Origin: a virus
IMG/VR virus record: IMGVR_UViG_3300034062_003981
Location: 1-26,832 of that record
Direction: 5' to 3' (one strand)
Length of the DNA: 26,832 nt
Shown here: positions 1 to 8,370 of the stretch, piece by piece
Numbering within the stretch: the first letter of the stretch is position 1
How the letters are laid out: each line of letters starts with the position of its first letter
Notes under the pieces: generated by a model
What the model was told of the DNA's origin: nothing
What the model saw: the letters and a program-made list of their open reading frames with translations, nothing else
Database searches by the model: none
Made by a program: the position numbers and the translations under genes

Positions 1-549
1 GGAGGATTTTCAAAAATTACAGACTCAAGTAGACAAATAACATTTCTTGATGCCGAGTCCAAACTTGAAAGTTTCCGTACCCAAATTTATTCTTCAAAAC
101 GATCTTGGGACAATTGGTTATGGATGGAATTTCTCTATCAAGAGACCCGGCAAGTTTTTCAATTAGAGCACCTTTGTACTTTGGTTGACGGCGTAGATAA
201 AAACTTAGTTTGTACTATTGATCCAGAATTGGCATTACAATGTTACTTTAAATTAAACAGCAACTTGTTTCATTGCACACCCGAAAAATTTAAAATAGAT
301 GTTAAACACAGAATTATGTTAAATGTGAACAATTTATCAAGACAATCAGGAAATAAAGTTATAGCCGTGGATTGTTTATACCAACCTACTCTTGATAAAA
401 CATTTTACAACACCATGATCGAATGGTTTGAACTGAGCAATTGCTATGATTTGGCAAATCAAGTGCATGGATTGTGGTATAATTTACATCAACGAGCCAA
501 ACACGAATTTGTAGAGCATGTCAACTGTTTTTACAATAGAATTCAGTAA
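1..549 (+). CDS. C-terminal part of an uncharacterised phage protein (5' truncated by window edge)
   Basis: The reading frame is open from the first base of the window to the stop at 547-549, so the true start lies upstream and about 182 residues are visible. An internal ATG at 124 is not needed as a start. The visible part is rich in aromatic residues and Asn and ends in a segment resembling 'A.QVH.LWY.LH..AKHEF', a type of C-terminus I associate with cyanophage hypothetical proteins. I see no catalytic motif and cannot name a function. It is followed by a 98-base intergenic gap with an ATAAATA box at 561-567 and the promoter for the next gene. Confidence 0.7.
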   Translation, partial: GGFSKITDSSRQITFLDAESKLESFRTQIYSSKRSWDNWLWMEFLYQETRQVFQLEHLCTLVDGVDKNLVCTIDPELALQCYFKLNSNLFHCTPEKFKIDVKHRIMLNVNNLSRQSGNKVIAVDCLYQPTLDKTFYNTMIEWFELSNCYDLANQVHGLWYNLHQRAKHEFVEHVNCFYNRIQ

Positions 550-599
550 CATAATTCAGCATAAATATTCTTTTAAGCGGCCTATCGGCATCGTCCCGC

Positions 600-628
600 T
601 TTACAAACTCCGCCGCCTATGCTATAAT
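600..628 (+). promoter_or_regulatory. sigma70-like promoter upstream of queD
   Basis: TTTACA at 600-605 and TATAAT at 623-628 are separated by exactly 17 nt, a near-consensus host housekeeping promoter. The expected transcript start is near 635, just before the TAGGAG ribosome site at 635-640 that serves the ATG at 648. The 5' leader would therefore be very short. Confidence 0.75.
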
Positions 629-647
629 TTAACATAGGAGAAACAGC

Positions 648-1163
648 ATGACCAGTTATCAAATCCCAATTCCACGTATGTACAAATATACGTCTACCAA
701 AGAATATCACGACGCATTTCCGTGCGCCTACAGGCAGTGGCGAGCAGACAGCCATTGCAATCTAATTCACGGGTACAGTTTCAGTATGAAATTTTTCTTT
801 GGCACAGACGACTTGGATGTGCGCAACTGGGCCGCTGACTATGGCGGTCTCAAGGAACTAAAGAAGACACTAGAAGATCAATTTGATCATACTCTTATTG
901 TGGCGCAGGATGATCCAGAAATGGCCACATACCAACTGCTACAAGAAAAGAAAATGGCCAAAGTTGTAGTATTGCCAAGACTTGGTTGTGAAGGCCTTGC
1001 AGACATGCTGTACAAGTATGTGAACGGTGTTTACATTCCAGAAATGTGGGGCGAGGGCGAAGCCGAACGTCTATGGTGCTATCGTGTAGAAGTGCGTGAA
1101 ACACAAAGCAATATGGCATTCCGTGAAGGCCATCGTGAATGGAAAGAAGATTTGTTTGCATGA
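648..1163 (+). CDS. queD: QueD-like 6-carboxytetrahydropterin synthase (phage variant)
   Basis: This 171-residue protein matches the 6-pyruvoyltetrahydropterin synthase/QueD fold, which converts dihydroneopterin triphosphate to 6-carboxytetrahydropterin on the route to preQ0. Visible marks are the Cys-His segment around C37 and H41 (CNLIHGYSF), the 'DYGGLK' motif at about 64-69, the 'FDH' motif at 79-81 and the C-terminal 'VEVRET'. C37 and H81 fit the family's catalytic Cys and His. Two positions normally filled by zinc-binding His appear to be Tyr (Y28 and Y43), a pattern I recall from phage QueD-like proteins. SD TAGGAG lies 7 nt before the ATG. The next gene overlaps the stop as ATGA. QueE lies 3 kb downstream, supporting a 7-deazaguanine role. 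Confidence 0.85.
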   Translation: MTSYQIPIPRMYKYTSTKEYHDAFPCAYRQWRADSHCNLIHGYSFSMKFFFGTDDLDVRNWAADYGGLKELKKTLEDQFDHTLIVAQDDPEMATYQLLQEKKMAKVVVLPRLGCEGLADMLYKYVNGVYIPEMWGEGEAERLWCYRVEVRETQSNMAFREGHREWKEDLFA

Positions 1164-2008
1164 TGGAGATGTTGATGCAAGAACATGAATATGGTATTGC
1201 TATGCTGTTGGCCACTCGTGGTCGAACAGAGAGTCTGGGTCGCAGTGTACGCAGTTTGGTAGAACTAGCCGACGATGCTAGTCGTGTGCAAATCATGTTT
1301 GCTTTTGACAATGATGATGACATAGGGTTCAAATACTTTGTTGATGAACTGCAACCTTGGATGGACCAGCGTGACGTAAGTTATACTGCTATGAAGTTTG
1401 AACGCATGGGCTATGTGAATTTACACAAATACAACAATGCCATGGCCAAACAAACCGACAGTGATTGGTTGGTGATCTGGAACGACGATGCTGTGATGCA
1501 AAGTCAAGGATGGGACACCACAATCATGAGTTATACTGGCCAGTTCCGACTGCTTAGTTTTTGCACTCATCGCATGCACCCTTATTCAATCTTTCCCATA
1601 GTTCCACGAACATGGTATGACTTGCTGGGCTACATAAGTCCTCATCCCACACAAGATGGTTGGGTAAGTCAGCAGGCCTACATGCTGGACATCTATCAGC
1701 GAATTAGTGTGGATGTGTTGCATGATCGGTTTGACTTGACTGGCAACAACAACGATGACATCTATGCCAATCGTCCCATGCTAGAAGGCAAGCCCGATGA
1801 TCCCAGAGATTTTCACAGCAGAGAGATGATAGATGCAAGGCATTTAGATTGTGCTAAACTGGCCGCTTACATGCGTCAACAAGGCGCAAGTACTGAATTT
1901 TTTGAAAACATTTTCAAAGGTACTCAAGATCCCTGGCAGAGACTGGCCGAAAATGATATAAACAGCCAAATGGTACAGTTTGCCAATCCGCATGCCGTCA
2001 AGGCTTAA
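1160..2008 (+). CDS. Family 2-like (GT-A fold) glycosyltransferase
   Basis: This is a 282-residue protein with a GT-A N-terminus: a first strand 'YGIAMLLATRGR' near 11-22, then a long region leading to the acidic 'WNDDA' at 107-111, which fits the DXD-type metal and nucleotide-sugar site. The C-terminal half has 'GNNNDDIYANRPM' and an Arg/His-rich end. I place the start at 1160, where ATG overlaps the QueD stop (ATGA), with GGAAAGAAG 10 nt upstream. An in-frame ATG at 1139 would overlap queD by 25 nt and has no better ribosome site. Sugar donor and acceptor cannot be read from the sequence; modified phage DNA or a virion protein are possible targets. Confidence 0.75.
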   Translation: MMEMLMQEHEYGIAMLLATRGRTESLGRSVRSLVELADDASRVQIMFAFDNDDDIGFKYFVDELQPWMDQRDVSYTAMKFERMGYVNLHKYNNAMAKQTDSDWLVIWNDDAVMQSQGWDTTIMSYTGQFRLLSFCTHRMHPYSIFPIVPRTWYDLLGYISPHPTQDGWVSQQAYMLDIYQRISVDVLHDRFDLTGNNNDDIYANRPMLEGKPDDPRDFHSREMIDARHLDCAKLAAYMRQQGASTEFFENIFKGTQDPWQRLAENDINSQMVQFANPHAVKA

Positions 2009-2015
2009 ATACTGC

Positions 2016-4016
2016 ATGAAACATACCATTGCCTTTGTGCAACCCAATTTTCAGCAAGGGCCCAAAGAATTCAACGCCTATTACCTGCCGTATTCTGCAG
2101 GTGTAGTGTGGAGTTATAGCCTAGCCGATCCCGCCATACGTGAACAGTTTGAAGCCACTGACTGGATCTGGCGACGAGATGCGCTGGAACCTGTGGCACA
2201 ACGACTGGCACTCAACAGCATTGTGACTTTTAGTACCTATGTATGGAATCATCGCTATAACTATGAGTTAGCCCGCCGTATCAAAGAAATCAATCCCACG
2301 GTATTGACTGTGTTTGGTGGACCAGAGCCGGCAATAACTGACCCAGATCTGTTTCGTCGAGAACCGTTCATGGATCTAGTGATCTGCTATGAAGGTGAAA
2401 TTACATTCAAGCGAGTGCTGGAACACTTTGAAACTGGTGACTGGGAATCAGTGCCAGGCCTGTTGATCAATCGCAACGGTGAGGCTGTAAAAACACAAGA
2501 CGCAGAACGTATTCAAAGTCTTGAGCAGGTGGCCAGTCCTTACCTGTCGGGCATATTTGATAAAATAATGGCAGATCATCCTGAAGTGACCTGGCAAGGA
2601 ACACTTGAAACCAATCGTGGTTGTCCCTATGCTTGTACTTTTTGTGACTGGGGCAGCTTGACCTACAACAAGGTCAAGCAGTTTGAATTAACTAGAGTGT
2701 TCCACGAACTTGAATGGATGGCCAAACGCAACTTTGATTGGATTTCAATCACTGATGCTAACTTTGGCATGTTTCCCGAACGTGATGGCATGATTGCTGA
2801 CAAGATTATTGAGATGCAAGAAAAGTACGGATCGCCTCGAACTTTCTCTGTGGCCTGGGCCAAGAACCAAAAGAAGGAAGTGATCGACATTGTGAAGAAA
2901 CTGCTGGATGCCAGGGGCTTCAATCAAGGTCTCACACTGAGTGTACAGAGTCTTGACTTGGATGTGTTGGAAAATATTCGTCGCAAGAACATGGAGATGA
3001 ACAAACTTAACGAAGTGTTTGAACTGTGTGATCAACGCAACATTCCGGCCTACACCGAACTTATCCTGGGCTTGCCTGGCGAAACCCTAGAATCCTGGAA
3101 GAAAAACTTCTATGCCTTGTATGACCTAAATCAACACACCGGTATCACTGTGTTCCAAGCTCAGTTGTTGGAAAATGCCGAAATGAATCTGCTACAGAAA
3201 AAACTGTTTAAGATTACTAGTCAGCCCGTAACTGATTACTTTGCTGGTTCATACAGCGTGGAGCACATTGAAGAAAGCATTGACGTTATAACAGGCACTA
3301 AAGACATGCCCACTCCGGTGATGTTGGATGCGCAGATTTTTTCGTGGTTCCAGACCACATTTCATATCAATGGCTTTGCTACCATTGTGGCCAGATTTAT
3401 CAACAAGTATCTGGGTATCAGTTACAACGACTACTATGAAGATCTGTTTGAGTATGCTATGACTCATGAATGGATCAAAAAAGAAGCAGACGAAGCCAGA
3501 ACATATTTTTCCAACTGGATGAATACTGGCCGGATCAATCATCCCAAGATTGGTGTAGAGATTCATGGTTGGAACATCATACATCGTACCTCAATGAACA
3601 TGCACCAAGAAGACCGAGTGGATGACTTGTATGATTTCTTGGAAACTTTCTTAGAGCGTTACATGTTGCCAACAGATCTCTTGGCCAGTCTCATGCGTTT
3701 CCAACGCAGTTACTACATCAAATATGCGGACAGAAATGCCTATCCCTTGAATTTGACTCTGGACTATAATATTTGGGAATATCTCAGTTTCAATCGATCC
3801 CTGGTCAACGAATCTACAGTATATCTACTGGATTTCCCCGAAGACAAAACCATGAGTCTCAATAGATTTTTAGAGTTATTTTATTATGCGCGACGTCGCA
3901 ATTTTGGCAAAGCCACCGTTGACCTAGTTGGTGCGGTTAACAGCAAAGCAAGTCAGCGTGGTCTAGGTGCTGCCAAAGCACAAGGCTCGTTCTCTGTAAA
4001 ACAACTAGCAGCATAG
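2016..4016 (+). CDS. B12-binding-domain radical SAM protein
   Basis: The 666-residue protein begins with a Rossmann-like region of the cobalamin-binding type: 'IAFVQPNF' at the start, then 'LTVFGGPEPA' and 'DLVICYEGE'. A radical SAM core follows with the cluster motif CX3CX2C at C203, C207 and C210 ('NRGCPYACTFCDWGS'). About 270 C-terminal residues have no motif I recognise. I chose the ATG at 2016; a TTG at 1980 and an ATG at 1992 are in frame but would run into the upstream gene. Family members carry out difficult methylations, ring closures or P-C bond chemistry. Here it sits between QueD and QueE, so modification of a deazaguanine or of a glycan are possible roles, but the substrate is unknown. 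Confidence 0.85.
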   Translation: MKHTIAFVQPNFQQGPKEFNAYYLPYSAGVVWSYSLADPAIREQFEATDWIWRRDALEPVAQRLALNSIVTFSTYVWNHRYNYELARRIKEINPTVLTVFGGPEPAITDPDLFRREPFMDLVICYEGEITFKRVLEHFETGDWESVPGLLINRNGEAVKTQDAERIQSLEQVASPYLSGIFDKIMADHPEVTWQGTLETNRGCPYACTFCDWGSLTYNKVKQFELTRVFHELEWMAKRNFDWISITDANFGMFPERDGMIADKIIEMQEKYGSPRTFSVAWAKNQKKEVIDIVKKLLDARGFNQGLTLSVQSLDLDVLENIRRKNMEMNKLNEVFELCDQRNIPAYTELILGLPGETLESWKKNFYALYDLNQHTGITVFQAQLLENAEMNLLQKKLFKITSQPVTDYFAGSYSVEHIEESIDVITGTKDMPTPVMLDAQIFSWFQTTFHINGFATIVARFINKYLGISYNDYYEDLFEYAMTHEWIKKEADEARTYFSNWMNTGRINHPKIGVEIHGWNIIHRTSMNMHQEDRVDDLYDFLETFLERYMLPTDLLASLMRFQRSYYIKYADRNAYPLNLTLDYNIWEYLSFNRSLVNESTVYLLDFPEDKTMSLNRFLELFYYARRRNFGKATVDLVGAVNSKASQRGLGAAKAQGSFSVKQLAA

Positions 4017-4077
4017 TTTTATATCAGATAATATGCATTGTTCATTTATAGAATGCATTAATTAGAATTCATAATAC

Positions 4078-4105
4078 TTGACAATTTTCATGTTTCGTGT
4101 ATAAT
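4078..4105 (+). promoter_or_regulatory. sigma70-like promoter upstream of queE
   Basis: TTGACA at 4078-4083 and TATAAT at 4100-4105 with a 16-nt spacer; both hexamers are consensus. It lies in the 115-base gap after the radical SAM gene. The gap also carries two ATGCAT palindromes (near 4033 and 4053) that could pair with each other. The expected start is near 4112 and the queE ATG is at 4132, with AGAGGA at 4121-4126. Confidence 0.8.
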
Positions 4106-4131
4106 CAATGAATGTACAACAGAGGATATAA

Positions 4132-4980
4132 ATGAGCAAACTTAAAATAGCAGAATTATTTTATTCAATCCAAGGCGAAGGCAGATACATGGGTGTGCCG
4201 TCGGTGTTCTTGAGAACATTTGGTTGCAACTTTACATGTGCAGGATTTGGTATGTCACGTGGCGAGGTGAGCCACGAAGCAACCGATCTTGCAGCCACAC
4301 ATACCATGATACGAGCTTTTGAAAAGTACAAAGACTTGCCCTTAGTTAGTACAGGTTGCGACAGTTATGCGTCATGGCATCCAGACTTTAAAGACCTAAG
4401 TCCCATGCTTGAGACCAATGCCATTGTTGATCGTATCATGCAGATACTACCACATCGTCGTTGGGAAGATGAGCATTTGGTAATCACAGGTGGTGAGCCT
4501 TTGTTGGGTTGGCAACGTGCTTATCCAGACTTGCTGGATCACGACAGTATGCACAGACTAAAAGAGATTACATTTGAAACAAATGGTACCCAAAAACTAA
4601 CACCTGAATTTAAAGAATACTTACAGCGTTGGAGAGCACAACGTGAAATTACATTTAGCGTCAGTGCTAAACTTCCTGGGTCTGGTGAGAAGTGGGAAGA
4701 AGCCATACTTCCAGAAGTGGTATGTGAATACGAACAATTTGGTTATACTTACTTGAAACTGGTGGTAGCAACAGAACAGGATCTAGCAGATGCAGAATGT
4801 GCAGTGGGTGCGTATAGGGCGGCAGGGTTTACAGGTCCTGTGTATGTCATGCCTGTTGGTGGCGTTGAGCGAGTGTATACCCTTAACAATCGTGCAGTGG
4901 CAGAAATGGCAATGCGAAAAGGCTGGCGTTACAGTGATAGACTACAAGTGCCACTATTCAAGAACGAATGGGGAACCTAA
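4132..4980 (+). CDS. queE: QueE-like 7-carboxy-7-deazaguanine synthase with a split cluster motif
   Basis: This 282-residue radical SAM enzyme is QueE-like. It starts 'KIAELFYSIQGEGRYMGVPSVFLRTFGCN', the classic QueE N-terminus, and has 'LVITGGEPLL' near 120-130 and 'FETNGT' near 147. QueE converts 6-carboxytetrahydropterin to 7-carboxy-7-deazaguanine using a 4Fe-4S cluster and SAM. The cluster Cys run is unusual: C32 and C36 are followed by 'AGFGM' with no third Cys nearby. C76 in 'STGCDS' matches the 'CDT' end of the normal motif, so about 40 residues seem inserted (CX3C-X39-C). It has its own promoter and sits close to queD. Function is likely; use for phage DNA modification or tRNA queuosine is inference. 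Confidence 0.85.
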   Translation: MSKLKIAELFYSIQGEGRYMGVPSVFLRTFGCNFTCAGFGMSRGEVSHEATDLAATHTMIRAFEKYKDLPLVSTGCDSYASWHPDFKDLSPMLETNAIVDRIMQILPHRRWEDEHLVITGGEPLLGWQRAYPDLLDHDSMHRLKEITFETNGTQKLTPEFKEYLQRWRAQREITFSVSAKLPGSGEKWEEAILPEVVCEYEQFGYTYLKLVVATEQDLADAECAVGAYRAAGFTGPVYVMPVGGVERVYTLNNRAVAEMAMRKGWRYSDRLQVPLFKNEWGT

Positions 4981-5381
4981 TGGCAATATTTGATTGGTTC
5001 AAGAAAAAAACCAAGGCCGAAGTAGAGCCCAAAACTGCAAAAGAACCAAAGGTCAAGGCACCAGTCAAGACTGAAAAAGAAATTGCCACAGAAAAGAACG
5101 AGCCATATGTGGCAATGGTACGTATGGATATCGATCCTGACAATCTGCACCAGGGTGCGTTTGAATTAGACTGGAATGAAATCTTTGTGGCACGCCTGGT
5201 CAAAGCCGGCTACATGATGAAACCCGATGATGTGGATGCTGACATAGTGGATCGTTGGTTTCAAAATGTGTGCAGACATGTGGTAATGGAAACCTGGGAA
5301 CAAGAACAGGCCATAATCAAAGGTGTTGGACAGTATGTCAACACTAGAGACATCGGCGGCGGAAGAACTGAAGTATCATGA
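4980..5381 (+). CDS. Conserved T4-like phage protein with basic/acidic N-terminal tail
   Basis: The 133-residue product starts 'MAIFDWFKKKTKAEVEPK', followed by a Lys/Glu-rich, probably disordered stretch to about residue 40. A folded part follows with 'PDNLHQGAFELDWNEIFVARLVKAGYMM' and ends 'GGGRTEVS'. I recall a protein of this architecture as a common hypothetical in T4-like cyanophages; no activity is known to me. The start at 4980 overlaps the queE stop (TAATG). An in-frame ATG at 4968 is possible but less likely. The stop overlaps the next gene as ATGA, so it belongs to a coupled operon. Confidence 0.75.
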   Translation: MAIFDWFKKKTKAEVEPKTAKEPKVKAPVKTEKEIATEKNEPYVAMVRMDIDPDNLHQGAFELDWNEIFVARLVKAGYMMKPDDVDADIVDRWFQNVCRHVVMETWEQEQAIIKGVGQYVNTRDIGGGRTEVS

Positions 5382-5854
5382 TTTTCAATCACATTAAACA
5401 ACTCAAACAAGACGGGAAGAAAATTGGCATCACTTTTTCAACCTTTGACATGCTCCACGCGGGCCACATTGCTATGCTCAGCGAGGCCAAGAATCATTGT
5501 GACTACCTGATCTGCGGGCTCCAGACAGACCCAACTATCGATAGACCCGAGACTAAGAATCGCCCTATACAATCTATTGTGGAGCGACAGATACAGTTGG
5601 CCGCCTGCCGTTACGTTGATGAAGTTGTTGTATACCAAACCGAACAAGATCTTCGTGACTTGTTGTTGATCCTGCCTGTGGATGTTCGTGTGTTAGGTGT
5701 GGAATATCAACATCTAAACTTCTCTGGTATGGAAGAATGTGGCATGCGTGGCATTGAACTAGTGTTTAATGGTAGAGATCACTCGTTCTCCAGTTCAAGC
5801 CTGCGCAAACGTGTGGTGGCAGCAGAGACTGAAAAAGTACTATTACAAAAATGA
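5378..5854 (+). CDS. Cytidylyltransferase-like nucleotidyltransferase (HxGH)
   Basis: The 158-residue protein has the nucleotidyltransferase signature 'GITFSTFDMLHAGH' with HAGH at 27-30, 'RPIQSIVERQIQL' for the conserved ER region, and 'FSSSSLRKRV' near the C-terminus, where the family normally has the ISST(S)LR motif. This is the architecture of glycerol-3-phosphate cytidylyltransferase, RfaE and related enzymes that join CTP or ATP to a phosphorylated substrate. The substrate cannot be told. It is coupled to both neighbours by ATGA overlaps (5378 and 5851). A role in making an activated sugar or polyol for the glycosyltransferases nearby is inference. Confidence 0.8.
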   Translation: MIFNHIKQLKQDGKKIGITFSTFDMLHAGHIAMLSEAKNHCDYLICGLQTDPTIDRPETKNRPIQSIVERQIQLAACRYVDEVVVYQTEQDLRDLLLILPVDVRVLGVEYQHLNFSGMEECGMRGIELVFNGRDHSFSSSSLRKRVVAAETEKVLLQK

Positions 5855-6576
5855 TATTGTATGTTAATGGTGATAGTCATGCCGCGGCCGCAGAAGCAGT
5901 AAATACATATTCATGGGCAGAGGATGATGGATTATATTATGGCTTGGGGCAACAGCCGCATCCAGACAACGAACGTGTGAGTTTTGGCTGTGAAATAGCC
6001 AACAGTCTCAATGCCATACTGTACCTTGACGCACAGGCTGGTGGGTCAAATGCCCGTGTTATTCGTACCACAAGATCTTGGTTACATGAACAGACTGATC
6101 TCAAGGATGTTTTTGTGATACTGCAATGGTCCACGTGGGAACGACAAGAATGGTTTCACGAAGGCACATGGTATCAAGTCAACGCCAGTGGCATAGATAG
6201 TGTACCGCACGTTTTTGCCGAACGTTACAAAAATTTTATGTCCACGATCAACTGGGACGAAGTTGAACAACAAGCACATGACGAGATTTGGCAGTTCCAT
6301 AACGAACTCAAACTTAACCAGGTGCAGCATGTGATGTTTAATGGCAATAGTCATTTTGGTAAAATCTCCCAAAATCGTGACTGGAGTCAATGCTACATTG
6401 CACCATACGATCCTGACCAAACTTACGATTCAGTGCTAAGAAACAACGGATTCAAAACGGTCAACCCCGATAGTTGGCATTTTGGGCACAGTGCCCATTG
6501 CTTTTGGGCTGAACATGTGTTACAATATATTTACGATAACAACTTGATTGTGACTAATGAAATACCTACTGATTGA
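5851..6576 (+). CDS. SGNH-hydrolase-like phage protein
   Basis: The 241-residue protein starts 'MILYVNGDSHAA', fitting SGNH block I (Gly-Asp-Ser, S9). Near the C-terminus is 'DSWHFGHSAH' with D207 and H210, matching the block V DxxH catalytic pair. 'GGSNARVIRTT' near residue 67 could be the oxyanion Asn block. Family members are esterases, lipases or O-acetyl transferases and esterases acting on carbohydrates. There is no signal peptide, so it acts in the host cytoplasm or is packaged. Its last 20 nt overlap the nuclease gene. Substrate unknown. Confidence 0.65.
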   Translation: MILYVNGDSHAAAAEAVNTYSWAEDDGLYYGLGQQPHPDNERVSFGCEIANSLNAILYLDAQAGGSNARVIRTTRSWLHEQTDLKDVFVILQWSTWERQEWFHEGTWYQVNASGIDSVPHVFAERYKNFMSTINWDEVEQQAHDEIWQFHNELKLNQVQHVMFNGNSHFGKISQNRDWSQCYIAPYDPDQTYDSVLRNNGFKTVNPDSWHFGHSAHCFWAEHVLQYIYDNNLIVTNEIPTD

Positions 6577-7597
6577 TACAGCCAACATGTTTTTCCGTGC
6601 CCGGCACTCAGCACACCGTGCCAGTGACACATGGACCAAATTGGGCTTTGCCCTGCATGTTACAATCATGGCTGCAAACAAAGTGGCAAAGCGTTTTCAA
6701 GCAGACCATGTGGTTTTTGCACTGGAGGGTCGAAGCTGGCGCAAAGATCACTACAAACCCTACAAGGCTAACCGTGCTGTGGCACGTGGGGCAATGACAG
6801 AAACAGAAGCAGAAGAAGATAAACTGTTTTGGGAAACCTATGATGAACTGACTAAATACTTGTCTACAAAAACAAATTGTAGCGTTATCCGTTGTGCCAC
6901 TGCTGAAGCAGATGATATCATAGCACGTTGGATTGCACTACACCCCCAAGATGAACACACAATTGTAAGCTCAGACACTGATTTTGTGCAGTTGTTGGCC
7001 GCCAACGTCAATCAATACAATGGTATATCAGATGAGCTTTTAACCTTGGAGGGCATATTCGATGCTAAAGGTAACCACGTCAATGATAAGAAAACTAAAC
7101 AGCCAAAAACGATCCCGGATCCAGCCTGGTTGCTATTTGAGAAGTGTATGCGTGGCGACACCTCAGACAACGTATTCAGTGCGTATCCTGGAGTACGTGA
7201 GAAAGGCACAAAGAATAAAGTTGGTCTCCGTGAGGCATTTGCAGATCGCGGCAAAAAAGGCTATTCTTGGAACAACATGATGTTGCAACGTTGGACTGAT
7301 CACAACGAAGAAGAACACAAAGTACTCGATGATTACGAACGCAACGTAACGTTGATTGATCTTACTGCACAACCGCAAGACATTAAGGATACAGTAGATG
7401 CTGCCATTCGAGAACAAATAAGCCACAAAGATGTGGGCATGGTAGGTGCACACTTTCTCAAGTTCTGCGGCAAATACGAACTAATCAAACTCAGCGAGCA
7501 CGCCGATGCTATTGGCCGCTGGCTGAATCAAACATATCAAGGAGTGTTAAATGATCATAGCAAAACCAGTGATAGACAAACAGTACTGGATTCTTAA
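6557..7597 (+). CDS. 5'-3' exonuclease / flap endonuclease (T4 RNase H-like)
   Basis: This 346-residue protein belongs to the FEN/T4 RNase H family, which removes RNA primers and flaps during phage replication. Metal-binding motifs are visible in order: D7 in 'LLIDTANMFFRA'; 'WRKDHYKPYKANR' at 61-73; E117, D119 and D120 in 'AEADDIIA'; D140 and D142 in 'SSDTDFVQLL'; and D201 and D204 in 'MRGDTSDN'. 'GVREKGTKNK' at about 212-221 fits the helix-hairpin-helix side that binds DNA. The length is close to that of T4 RNase H and all catalytic acids seem present. The start overlaps the upstream gene by 20 nt, which suggests translational coupling. Confidence 0.9.
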   Translation: MKYLLIDTANMFFRARHSAHRASDTWTKLGFALHVTIMAANKVAKRFQADHVVFALEGRSWRKDHYKPYKANRAVARGAMTETEAEEDKLFWETYDELTKYLSTKTNCSVIRCATAEADDIIARWIALHPQDEHTIVSSDTDFVQLLAANVNQYNGISDELLTLEGIFDAKGNHVNDKKTKQPKTIPDPAWLLFEKCMRGDTSDNVFSAYPGVREKGTKNKVGLREAFADRGKKGYSWNNMMLQRWTDHNEEEHKVLDDYERNVTLIDLTAQPQDIKDTVDAAIREQISHKDVGMVGAHFLKFCGKYELIKLSEHADAIGRWLNQTYQGVLNDHSKTSDRQTVLDS

Positions 7598-7994
7598 AGA
7601 AGACAATCAAAAAATTGGCAACATTCAGGCCAGTGCAGACGGGTACCAGGTAACCATGTACAATCAGGTTGCTAGTTATAAAACCATTCCGATGTTGCGG
7701 CGACAAGCAAACATTGAGTTTGCTCCTGCTGAACGTAAAACCAAGACAACCAACGATATTGTACATGGTTACGAAACTGGCTGTCGAGCACACAACGGAA
7801 TGTGGAACGTGCAAATGAAAATACCACTGTTTACTAAACAAACCAAATCTAAATCATGGTTCGCTGCTGGTTGGTATGCAGTGAAACAACACAAGTCCTG
7901 GAAACATGTGCGTAATCCTAAACTAATTTTGTTAGAACGCTACAACTACCAAGGCCCATTTCACTCAAAGGAACAAGCAAATGAATCCATTTAG
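7551..7994 (+). CDS. Conserved uncharacterised phage protein, basic
   Basis: The 147-residue product starts 'MIIAKPVIDKQYWIL'. It is rich in Lys, Gln and Tyr and contains 'FTKQTKSKSWFAAGWYAV'. A protein with this beginning is, as I recall, conserved near the RNase H gene of T4-like cyanophages, without a known role. A clear SD (AAGGAG, 7539-7544) precedes the ATG, which lies inside the end of the nuclease gene (47-nt overlap). The high positive charge would allow nucleic acid binding, but no motif proves it. Confidence 0.75.
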   Translation: MIIAKPVIDKQYWILKEDNQKIGNIQASADGYQVTMYNQVASYKTIPMLRRQANIEFAPAERKTKTTNDIVHGYETGCRAHNGMWNVQMKIPLFTKQTKSKSWFAAGWYAVKQHKSWKHVRNPKLILLERYNYQGPFHSKEQANESI

Positions 7995-8370
7995 AGATCA
8001 AGAAAAGTTTATGCGAGCCTGCGACCAAACAGTCGACGGGTTCAACCAAGAACAGTTCAACCTATATCTTAACCTAATGGAAGAAGAATGGAAAGAACTG
8101 CGTGTTGCTATAGACAATAACGATAATGTAGAAACACTAGATGCACTATTAGACTTTATTGTTGTTACAGTTGGTGCTATTCATAGTGCCGGCATGGACG
8201 GCGAAGGTGCTTGGAAAGAAGTTATGAAAACTAACTTTGCTAAAATTGATCGAGAAACTGGCAAGGTTCGCAAGCGTGAAGATGGCAAAGTTTTAAAACC
8301 CGTGGGTTGGACTCCGCCTGATTTGACTCCGCACCTGCACAAAAATGATCCTTACTTGCAAACAAAATGA
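7981..8370 (+). CDS. MazG-like all-alpha NTP pyrophosphohydrolase
   Basis: The 129-residue protein has the all-alpha NTP pyrophosphatase pattern: 'LMEEEWKEL' with E35, E36 and E39, then 'ETLDALLDFIVV' with E51, D54 and D58, the acidic residues that hold Mg and the nucleotide phosphates. 'AWKEVMKTNFAKID' and 'KPVGWTPPDL' near the end are typical of phage members. It probably hydrolyses (d)NTPs to monophosphates, adjusting nucleotide pools or alarmones during infection. SD AAGGA lies 8 nt before the start. It overlaps the previous gene by 14 nt and the next by ATGA. Confidence 0.85.
   Translation: MNPFRDQEKFMRACDQTVDGFNQEQFNLYLNLMEEEWKELRVAIDNNDNVETLDALLDFIVVTVGAIHSAGMDGEGAWKEVMKTNFAKIDRETGKVRKREDGKVLKPVGWTPPDLTPHLHKNDPYLQTK

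Noticed and set aside
4017-4077. A terminator after the radical SAM gene
   Set aside because: Two ATGCAT palindromes could pair but the stem is short, AT-rich and has no T run.
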